From positions 1 through 8,104 of the forward strand of contig JAJCYL010000272.1 in the NCBI GenBank assembly GCA_029262955.1: DNA of 8,104 bases, written 5' to 3'. The stretch's first letter is position 1; each line of letters opens with the position of its first letter. This document shows, piece by piece, positions 1-6,275 of this stretch. The notes beneath the pieces are model-generated. The model made no database searches. It had not been told where the DNA came from and was given only the letters and a program-made list of their open reading frames with translations. The DNA comes from Cytophagales bacterium. GTDB taxonomy: Bacteria > Bacteroidota > Bacteroidia > Cytophagales > Cyclobacteriaceae. The position numbers were made by a program, and so were the translations under genes.

Positions 1-54
1 ACCCAGGACCCACGCCTTAAAAGGGCGTTGCTCTACCAGCTGAGCTAGCCAGTC
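1..54 (-). tRNA. tRNA-Lys (anticodon UUU), 3' end cut by window edge
   Basis: Read on the minus strand from base 54, the sequence folds as a tRNA: 7-nt acceptor strand GACTGGC (54-48), TA, D-stem GCTC/GAGC around a D-loop AGCTGGTA, anticodon stem ACGCC/GGCGT (28-24 and 16-12) and the 7-nt loop CTTTTAA. The anticodon is UUU (plus-strand AAA at 19-21), which reads lysine codons AAA and AAG. After a 5-nt variable loop comes the 5' half of the T-stem, CTGGG (6-2), and the window ends at the first base of the T-loop. The 3' T-stem, acceptor strand and CCA end are therefore outside. The gene is divergent from the plus-strand genes and has its own promoter-like sequence upstream (117-147). Identity is nearly certain; whether further tRNAs follow cannot be seen. 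Confidence 0.96.
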
Positions 55-78
55 ATTTCCGTATGGGAGAAGGAAAAC

Positions 79-110
79 TTAGTGATTGATTATTCGTTCT
101 CTTAAATTTG
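79..110 (+). promoter_or_regulatory. Candidate Bacteroidota-type promoter for the BatE-like gene
   Basis: TAAATTTG at 103-110 matches TAnnTTTG exactly. TTAG at 79-82 matches the upstream TTTG in three of four positions, with a 20-base spacer. A start near 117 would give a leader of about 15 bases to the ATG at 132. Its predicted start region overlaps the opposing tRNA promoter, so the two may interfere. It is weaker than the tRNA promoter because the upstream box is imperfect. Confidence 0.42.
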
Positions 111-116
111 GAAGTG

Positions 117-147
117 CAAAGGTAGGAGGCCATGAGGAAAATTCAAA
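117..147 (-). promoter_or_regulatory. Bacteroidota-type promoter for tRNA-Lys
   Basis: On the minus strand TTTG (plus 147-144), a 19-base spacer and TACCTTTG (plus 124-117) give a full match to the Bacteroidota primary sigma consensus TTTG-N19-21-TAnnTTTG. The element is followed by CAC, a common continuation at strong promoters in this phylum. Transcription would start at about 110-112, leaving a leader of roughly 55 bases before the tRNA. The upstream half lies inside the first codons of the plus-strand gene that begins at 132. The match is seen directly; activity is inferred. Confidence 0.72.
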
Positions 148-875
148 ACCACAATTTGGTTTTTAAGTTAAGTGTGTTCGTTTACTTATTCGCCATAAGC
201 ATTTATAGCTTTGGAGCAGATTCTGCTACTGAATTGAGCTATGCGGATTCACTTTTCAAAGCAAAAAAATATACCGAATCTTTTGAGGTATACAATACGG
301 TCCTTGAGAATGGAGATTATACACCAAGCATGCTTTTGAAGATGGCTTTTATTAGAGAGGGTCTCGGAGATGTAAGTGGTGCTCTCTATTACCTTAATCA
401 ATACTATAACCAGACTTCTAATGAGAAAGTGTTAGCCAAACTAGAAGAGATTGCAAAGGAGAATCAACTAACAGGATACGATTTTGGAGATGCTGATTTT
501 TTCATCAATATTTATAATCAATACCGATTTCAGTTTCTAGGGGGATTATTCGCGCTCTCACTATTCTTATTTACTCTGGCCTTGTATCACAAGAGAAAGT
601 ATAACCAAAGACCTATAGCCCTTGGGGTATGCCACTTAATTTCACTAATGCTGTTTTTTTATTTACTCAACTTCGGTGTATCACTTGACAAGGGCATCAT
701 TGCTGACCAACAGACCTACCTGATGACCGGACCTTCCGGTGGGGCTAATGTGCTCGGAATAATTGAGAAAGGTCATAGAGTGGAAATTCTTGGACAAGAA
801 GGTATATGGGTCAAAATTATATGGAACAATCAGGCCGTTTACGTCCGCGATAACAAAATTCGAAGATTGAGCTGA
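132..875 (+). CDS. BatE-like TPR / two-TM / SH3-domain envelope protein
   Basis: A 247-residue protein. Residues 1-29 form an N-terminal signal or anchor (basic RK start, hydrophobic core about 11-27). TPR-like helices follow at about 35-110 (for example ADSLFKAKKYTESFEVYNTV and GLGDVSGALYYLNQYYN). Two membrane helices at about 134-152 and 161-183 flank a basic loop (HKRKYNQR), and a bacterial SH3-like domain covers about 190-245 (LMTGPSGGANVLGIIEKGHRVEIL, then GIWVKIIWNNQAVYVRD). The positive-inside rule puts the loop in the cytoplasm and both the TPR and SH3 parts in the periplasm. The order TPR-TM-TM-SH3 is that of BatE from the Bacteroides aerotolerance (bat) operons, but no batA-D neighbour is present, so I assign similarity and not orthology. 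AGGAGG at 124-129 lies only 2 bases from the ATG, too close to be a normal ribosome site. The ATG is kept because it gives a proper signal sequence. Its molecular role is unknown; peptidoglycan or protein binding by SH3 is a family-based guess. Confidence 0.85.
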   Translation: MRKIQNHNLVFKLSVFVYLFAISIYSFGADSATELSYADSLFKAKKYTESFEVYNTVLENGDYTPSMLLKMAFIREGLGDVSGALYYLNQYYNQTSNEKVLAKLEEIAKENQLTGYDFGDADFFINIYNQYRFQFLGGLFALSLFLFTLALYHKRKYNQRPIALGVCHLISLMLFFYLLNFGVSLDKGIIADQQTYLMTGPSGGANVLGIIEKGHRVEILGQEGIWVKIIWNNQAVYVRDNKIRRLS

Positions 876-893
876 AACACGTTGTGCCTTAAC

Positions 894-925
894 GCATTTA
901 TCTCTTAAATGCATATATTTAAATG
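894..925 (+). repeat. Inverted repeat before the sensor gene, with a second copy of one arm
   Basis: GCATTTA (894-900), a 5-base loop TCTCT and TAAATGC (906-912) form a perfect 7-bp inverted repeat. TAAATG recurs at 920-925, so CATTTA at 895-900 could pair with either copy, and ATTTAAAT at 917-924 is itself palindromic. The block ends 2 bases before the GTG start at 928. It is AT-rich and lacks a following T-run, so it does not look like an intrinsic terminator. An operator or a leader hairpin is more likely. Function is inferred. Confidence 0.5.
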
Positions 926-927
926 AG

Positions 928-3696
928 GTGCGAAACTTATTATCAAAGGCTATATTATTATTGACGTTTGGGGTAGGGCCCATTTCATTATCCCTGGCCC
1001 AACCTGACTTCCCTGCAATTGATTCAATTGCTTTTTTAAAAAGGGAATTGAACCATGATTTAAATTCACGAACACTTAGCAACTTAACCTACAAAATTGC
1101 CGATTTATACTACAATCAATTTGTTCTTGATTCAGCTGACAAGTATTGGAATGCAAGCCTTTCTTATAGTAAAGAGGGAGCAATTGCTGATGTTCAGGGA
1201 AAGTCATTGTACTGGATTGGTAATTTAAATTATGACCGAGGCAATAGGGCAGAAGCCATAAGAATACACCATCAGGCACTAAAGGTTTTTCAAGAAAGTG
1301 GAGATTCTTTGTGGATTGCAAAGACCCAGAATGTAATCGGTAACTCCTATAATTATTTGGGAGAACACGATCAGGCCAAGATATATTATCGGGAGGCTCA
1401 GGATATTTTTAAAAGAATTGGAGACCGAAAAGGCTATGCTTTTGTCAATGAAAATCTTGGTATCATATATGGTGAGGAAGGCGATCCGGAGATGGCAATA
1501 GCACTTTATTTGGAATCGGAAGAGGAGCTAATAAGGATTGGAGAGGAAAAATACCTGGGCACCACCTATTACAACATGTCTATTCAATATAGAGAAATGG
1601 GCCAAATTGATAACGCACTCACCGTGATTCGAAATGCTTTGGAAATTGCAAAAAAGGATAATAATAAGAGCTTAACCGGTTTAGTTTATCAAGAAATGGG
1701 CCTTATTGAAATAACTAACAAGAATTATAAAAAAGCGTTGCCATTCCTGGAAGAGGCTCTAAAAATAGGGGAAGAAACGGATAATGAACAAGTAAGGGCC
1801 AATGCAATTCAAAACCTGACGCTTTGCTATGAGGGAATGGGAGACTTTAAAAAGGCTTTAGGTTATGCGAAAAGGTCTAGAGTGCTGGATAGTCTGTTAT
1901 ACAATACCCAGAATGCAGAGATTATTAGCGAGGTAGAAACCAAATATCAAGTCGCTCAAAAAGACCAGGAGAATGAAATTTTAAAGCAAATTGATGCAAC
2001 AAATAAGACTGAAATTGAAAAGCAGCGATTAATTACCTGGATAGTAGTTGCCGGGGCTTTGGTCTTAGTCACATTCCTGATCTTGATGTATATGGCTCTA
2101 AATAAGATCAATAAACATAAAGATCAGATTGAAAAGCAAGCGGACAAGTTGCGTCAACTCGATGAATACAAATCACGTTTTTTCGCTAATATCAGTCATG
2201 ATATTAGGACACCTTTAACACTCATTTCCGGCTATGCGCATCAGGTGAAAACAGACCATGCAAATTATTTAACTGAGCAGTCGCTACAAAATCTTGCAAA
2301 GCTTGAGAGAAACAGTCGGAAACTTAATGACATGGCTGAAGAGATCAGAGACTTGATACTCCTGGAGGAAGGCAACCTTAAACTCAATTTCACAAGAGTC
2401 AGGATAGATTCCTATTTGAGCTTAGTGGTCAATATGTTTTCTTCTGCCGCTGATGTCCGAAGGACTGAGTTAAACTATAACTCCGATATTGACCCTGACG
2501 TCGTGGTCCATATGGATAGAAATAAATTTGAACAAATTATTTACAACATAATTTCAAATGCCTTTAAATATACTCCTGAAGGAGGCAAGGTAATGGTCGA
2601 TCTCAGCCAGCCCACTCCCAGTGAAATTTTAATTTCTATTCGGGATACCGGCACTGGTATAGCCAAAGAACATTTATCAATGATATTTGACCGGTATTAT
2701 CAAACACCGGATAATGAATTTAAAGAAAAAGAGGGGTTCGGAATAGGGCTGGCTCTGGTCAAAGAGTTAACCAATCTTCATGGTGGTGAAATTAATGTGG
2801 AAAGTGAAAAAGGGGTAGGGACAACGTTTAATTTAAAGCTCCCATTAAATCATGACATACCCGCTGATGAGGAAGAGTTAGAAACGAGCCTACGTAATTT
2901 TGATCTGTCGACGGAACCTAATTCACCTAATGAAAAAACTTTTGTTGGCAGTGGGAAAGATGGATTAAACGTGGCGAAGGTTCTGGTAGTAGATGATCAT
3001 GCTGAGGTAAGGGATTATATTTCAAAAATTGTCCAAACTCGATTTTCAGTATTTGAAGCCAAGAACGGCCAACACGCACTAAACATACTTGAAAATCAAA
3101 AAGTCGATGTAATTCTTACAGATTTGATGATGCCCTGGCTAGATGGATTTGAACTGATAGAGAAACTAAAAGAAGATCCCCAGCTACAACAAATACCTGT
3201 GATGGTAGTTTCGGCCAGAACGACCGAAGAAGATAAATTACGAGTGCTTAATAGTGGGGTGAATGATTTTATGAGTAAACCATTTGATCCTGAAAAGTTG
3301 ATTAAAAGGATTGAAAATTTAGTTGAAAGCAAGGGGAATGGATCGCACCCCTGGGCGAACCTGCTGGATGAAAGAAATGAAGTTGAGAAAGATATCATAG
3401 AGAAAATTAACGGGCTGATTATTGAAAAGATCGACGACTCAACTCTCTCAGTAAAGGATATTGCTGACGAGATATGTGCCAGTGAGCGCAAGACCTTTAG
3501 GTTAATCAAGGATCTAACTGGTCATACTCCTCTTGAGTATATGAAATGGATCAGGTTTGATTATGCAAAGGATTTATTAATAGGAAAAAAAGTTAAATCT
3601 GCCAGTGAGGCCGCGAAGGCCATTGGAATGAGTAATGTCACTCAATTTAATAAGCAATACCGAAAATTTCATGGCATCAGTCCCATAGAAGGCTAA
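928..3696 (+). CDS. TPR-sensor hybrid histidine kinase / response regulator with AraC-type HTH
   Basis: A 922-residue one-protein two-component system. Residues 1-24 are a signal peptide (likely cleavage after SLSLA). About seven TPR repeats cover 50-325 in the periplasm. A coiled-coil-like stretch (about 340-368) leads into a membrane helix at 369-391, then a second basic helix. The HisKA domain (about 412-480) has the phospho-accepting His424 in NISHDIRTPL. The ATPase domain has an N-box (Asn540, Asn544), G1 box DTGTGI (573-578), F-box (Phe587) and G2 box GFGIGLAL (603-610). An acidic linker (641-682) precedes a receiver (683-798) with Asp689/Asp690, phospho-acceptor Asp732, Ser762 and Lys784. 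A two-HTH AraC domain fills about 818-921. All catalytic motifs look intact, so the protein should autophosphorylate, pass phosphate to Asp732 and bind DNA. Canonical HTCS regulators carry beta-propeller sensors; here TPRs replace them. The start is GTG: no ATG, GTG or TTG occurs in this frame between the stop at 868-870 and 928. The ligand and target genes are unknown; the downstream permease is the nearest candidate target. Confidence 0.95.
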   Translation: MRNLLSKAILLLTFGVGPISLSLAQPDFPAIDSIAFLKRELNHDLNSRTLSNLTYKIADLYYNQFVLDSADKYWNASLSYSKEGAIADVQGKSLYWIGNLNYDRGNRAEAIRIHHQALKVFQESGDSLWIAKTQNVIGNSYNYLGEHDQAKIYYREAQDIFKRIGDRKGYAFVNENLGIIYGEEGDPEMAIALYLESEEELIRIGEEKYLGTTYYNMSIQYREMGQIDNALTVIRNALEIAKKDNNKSLTGLVYQEMGLIEITNKNYKKALPFLEEALKIGEETDNEQVRANAIQNLTLCYEGMGDFKKALGYAKRSRVLDSLLYNTQNAEIISEVETKYQVAQKDQENEILKQIDATNKTEIEKQRLITWIVVAGALVLVTFLILMYMALNKINKHKDQIEKQADKLRQLDEYKSRFFANISHDIRTPLTLISGYAHQVKTDHANYLTEQSLQNLAKLERNSRKLNDMAEEIRDLILLEEGNLKLNFTRVRIDSYLSLVVNMFSSAADVRRTELNYNSDIDPDVVVHMDRNKFEQIIYNIISNAFKYTPEGGKVMVDLSQPTPSEILISIRDTGTGIAKEHLSMIFDRYYQTPDNEFKEKEGFGIGLALVKELTNLHGGEINVESEKGVGTTFNLKLPLNHDIPADEEELETSLRNFDLSTEPNSPNEKTFVGSGKDGLNVAKVLVVDDHAEVRDYISKIVQTRFSVFEAKNGQHALNILENQKVDVILTDLMMPWLDGFELIEKLKEDPQLQQIPVMVVSARTTEEDKLRVLNSGVNDFMSKPFDPEKLIKRIENLVESKGNGSHPWANLLDERNEVEKDIIEKINGLIIEKIDDSTLSVKDIADEICASERKTFRLIKDLTGHTPLEYMKWIRFDYAKDLLIGKKVKSASEAAKAIGMSNVTQFNKQYRKFHGISPIEG

Positions 3697-3799
3697 TTCT
3701 CTATTCTACACCCATTTTAATAATGCAACCTTGGGGCATCTAATGACTCTTTGTTACCAGGCGAAGGATATTGACGTCTTAGCTTAAAAAACTCAAGTC

Positions 3800-6190
3800 A
3801 TGATCAAAAACTACATCAAAATAGCCTTAAGGAATCTTTGGAGGAGGAAATTGTATTCGGCCATTAACATTAGTGGTCTTGCAGTGGGCATCGCAGCCTG
3901 TTTGCTAATTACCTTATACGTGCAGGACGAATTTGCCTATGACAGCTTCCATAGTAAATCTGATCGAGTCTACCGAGTCATGAGACAGATGACTATTGGA
4001 GGGCAAACCGCTCAGGCTGTCTCCTCCAATTATGCACTCCAGGATTTGGTTGTGGAGAACATTCCTCAGGTGCAAAGTGCGGCGAGAATAGCACCGAGGA
4101 GGAAGTCATTGATGACTAACAAGGAACTGGACCTTGAGTTTATTGAAGATCGCTTCTTTTTTGGGGAGGAGACCATATTTGAGGTGTTTGATTTCGAATT
4201 CATTAGTGGCAATGCTAATACAGCCCTCAAAAACCCATTTAGTTTGGTGATCACTGAGCCCATGGCTGAGAAATACTTTAAAGGTGATAATCCAATTGGC
4301 AAAGTGTTAATTCTGGATAACGATAAAACTTTTAAGGTAACAGGTGTGATAGCACCACTACCTATTAATTCCCATTTTCATTTCGATTTTCTCGCATCGC
4401 TCAAAAGTACGGAAGGTTGGTATCCGCCGGTTATGTTTGAACACTGGGGCAACATGTGGATGTATTCTTACCTGTTGCTCAAGGAAGGTGCTGATTATCA
4501 GGAGGTGGAACGTCAGATGGGCCCAATGCTAGATACCCATGGGCCTGCTGCCCTAAAACAGTTCGATGTGAGTGTGCAGCTTCAACCACTGAGGGATATA
4601 CATCTTTATTCTAATTATGAGGGGGAAATTGAGCAGAATAGCAGCATCACTTTCGTGCGGGTATTTATGGTTGTAGCATTTCTTGTATTATTAATTGCTT
4701 GTTTTAATTTCATCAACCTGGCTACTGCTCGTTCTGCGTGGAGAGCCAAAGAGGTTGGAATCAGGAAAGTAGTGGGTGCTGCGAAAAAACACCTGGTTTT
4801 TCAGTTTTTGGGCGAGTCGGTTTTCATATCACTTATTGGCACCCTGATCGCAATTGTTTTGGTACTCATGGTACTCCCCGGATTCAATGAATTTTCGGGG
4901 AAAAACCTTGAATTGAACCTGTTAGAAAATACCACTGTATGGTTGGGTTTAATTACGGTAGTAGCTCTTGTGGGTCTGACTGCTGGAAGCTTTCCTGCTT
5001 TCCTCCTGTCTTCATTTAAACCCATTATGGTCCTTAAAGGGAAGAATGTTGGAGATCAGCGATCCGCCTCACTTTTAAGAAGAGTGCTAGTGGTTTTTCA
5101 GTTCACCATTTCGATCGTTTTGATCATTGGGACGGTAATAGTTTATCAGCAGCTACAATTCATGAAAGACAAAGATCTGGGGTTTGAGGGAGAACAAGTA
5201 TTGGTTGTCCCGCTTAATAGCAAATCGTCCAAAGAACGTGTAGACATTTTAAAGGCTGAGTTTCTTAGCAATGCTAACGTGGAGGTTGTCTCAGCGGCAT
5301 CGGATGTCCCTCCTTCAAGATTAAACTCCTGGAGAGTATTGCGCGAAGGGGCACCAACGGATACAGAGGAATTGATTGAAATTGTGGCCGTTGATTACGA
5401 CTACCTTGAGGTTTTAGACCTTGAGCTTGTAGATGGCAGGTCGCTGCAGAAAGATTTTGCAACGGATGCGTTGGAAGGTATCCTTATGAACGAGGCAGCG
5501 GTAAACCACTTGGGGTTAAATGATCCTATCGGTACCAAGTTTGATGGAATGGGCATCAAAAATTTCAATTTGATTGGAGTAGTTAAGGACTTTCATTTCA
5601 ACTCACTCCATAACCAAATTGAGCCATTGATCATTCACATTTGGCCCGCCTGGTATGACAATTTACTGGTCAAAGTGCGCACCAACGAATTGGCAAATAC
5701 CATTGAAGCGTTGGAAGGTCAGTGGAATGGCAACGTGTCTGACTGGGCATTTGAGTATTATTTTCTGGATGAGGAGTTCGGTAAACTGTACGCGGCTGAA
5801 GAAAAGTTAGGTGAATTAGTGACTTACTTCTCCCTGCTGGCTATCCTCATAGCCAGCCTGGGGTTATTTGGATTGGCTTCGTTTATGGCAGAACAGAAAA
5901 TTCAGGAGATTGGAATTCGAAAAGTTTTGGGGGCCTCAATTCCTAGTATTGTATGGCTTCAATTTCGTGTTTTTCTCATTTTGGTTTTGATCTCATTGGT
6001 TTTGGCTGTTCCACTGGGCATGTACTCCATGGAAAATTGGCTACAGGATTTCGCATACAGAGTCGATATTGACTGGAAGGTATTCCTGGGGGCCGGAATA
6101 GTGGCAATTGTTATTGCATTTATGACAGTTGGGTATCAAACCTTGAAGGCGGCTTTGAGTAATCCTGTGAATAGCCTGAGAAATGAATGA
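3800..6190 (+). CDS. FtsX/MacB-family ABC transporter permease
   Basis: A 796-residue inner-membrane permease of the long, duplicated type abundant in Bacteroidota. The N-terminus MIKNYIKIALRNLWRRKLYS is characteristic and fixes the start. Membrane helices are predicted near 21-42, 286-308, 340-362, 380-402, 427-449, 674-698, 722-742 and 760-780. This gives two FtsX cores (about 286-410 and 674-790), each preceded by a large periplasmic MacB-PCD-like domain (about 43-285 and 450-670). The paired motifs EVGIRKVVGA (318-327) and EIGIRKVLGA (703-712) sit after the first helix of each core, where this family contacts its ATPase. The protein has no ATP-binding domain and no ATPase gene lies in the window, so it must use a partner encoded elsewhere. 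MacB-type relatives couple cytoplasmic ATP hydrolysis to movements of periplasmic domains, often for lipoprotein, peptide or antimicrobial handling; the substrate here is unknown. It begins 103 bases after the sensor kinase gene, with an A-rich leader (CTTAAAAAACTC) and no Shine-Dalgarno sequence. Confidence 0.95.
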   Translation: MIKNYIKIALRNLWRRKLYSAINISGLAVGIAACLLITLYVQDEFAYDSFHSKSDRVYRVMRQMTIGGQTAQAVSSNYALQDLVVENIPQVQSAARIAPRRKSLMTNKELDLEFIEDRFFFGEETIFEVFDFEFISGNANTALKNPFSLVITEPMAEKYFKGDNPIGKVLILDNDKTFKVTGVIAPLPINSHFHFDFLASLKSTEGWYPPVMFEHWGNMWMYSYLLLKEGADYQEVERQMGPMLDTHGPAALKQFDVSVQLQPLRDIHLYSNYEGEIEQNSSITFVRVFMVVAFLVLLIACFNFINLATARSAWRAKEVGIRKVVGAAKKHLVFQFLGESVFISLIGTLIAIVLVLMVLPGFNEFSGKNLELNLLENTTVWLGLITVVALVGLTAGSFPAFLLSSFKPIMVLKGKNVGDQRSASLLRRVLVVFQFTISIVLIIGTVIVYQQLQFMKDKDLGFEGEQVLVVPLNSKSSKERVDILKAEFLSNANVEVVSAASDVPPSRLNSWRVLREGAPTDTEELIEIVAVDYDYLEVLDLELVDGRSLQKDFATDALEGILMNEAAVNHLGLNDPIGTKFDGMGIKNFNLIGVVKDFHFNSLHNQIEPLIIHIWPAWYDNLLVKVRTNELANTIEALEGQWNGNVSDWAFEYYFLDEEFGKLYAAEEKLGELVTYFSLLAILIASLGLFGLASFMAEQKIQEIGIRKVLGASIPSIVWLQFRVFLILVLISLVLAVPLGMYSMENWLQDFAYRVDIDWKVFLGAGIVAIVIAFMTVGYQTLKAALSNPVNSLRNE

Positions 6191-6192
6191 TT

Positions 6193-6234
6193 GGGTTTGG
6201 GTGTGTGAATGTGGGTGTGGGTGTGGGTGTGGGA
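6193..6234 (+). repeat. (GTGGGT)n hexamer tract with G-quadruplex motif
   Basis: Bases 6211-6234 are four tandem hexamers, GTGGGT three times and then GTGGGA. The GGG runs at 6213, 6219, 6225 and 6231 are each separated by TGT, an exact G3N3G3N3G3N3G3 pattern. Two further runs lie at 6193-6195 and 6199-6201 in TTGGGTTTGGG. The tract begins just after the permease stop codon and ends about 42 bases before the amidohydrolase ATG. In read-through RNA from the permease gene it would be the G-rich strand. Its composition is unlike the rest of the window. The pattern is seen directly; folding and function are inferred. Confidence 0.85.
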
Positions 6235-6275
6235 GAGTTTAGCTCAATCTCTTACATTAGACTCAAATTTGTATA

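Noticed and set aside
124..129. AGGAGG as ribosome binding site for the gene at 132
   Set aside because: Spacing to the ATG is 2 bases, too short for normal use, no suitable later start exists, and Bacteroidota rarely depend on Shine-Dalgarno pairing.
681..1082. 133-codon minus-strand open frame across the gap before the sensor gene
   Set aside because: It lies almost entirely opposite the SH3 end of one gene and the signal/TPR start of the next, both of which are clear proteins. Its translation has no recognisable domain.
3096..3509. 137-codon minus-strand open frame opposite the receiver and HTH region
   Set aside because: Serine/phenylalanine/isoleucine-rich translation typical of the antisense of an Asp/Glu/Lys-rich gene; the plus strand has intact receiver motifs.
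3697..3799. Possible promoter or terminator between sensor and permease genes (TTTG at 3750-3753; ATGC...GCAT near 3723-3739)
   Set aside because: No TAnnTTTG box lies 19-21 bases after the TTTG, and the only hairpin has a 4-bp stem with no T-run. I see no supported site in this gap.
6238..6271. Possible promoter for the amidohydrolase gene (TTTA ... CAAATTTG)
   Set aside because: Each box has one mismatch, the spacer is 22 bases and transcription would begin at about the ATG, requiring a leaderless mRNA. Too weak to list.
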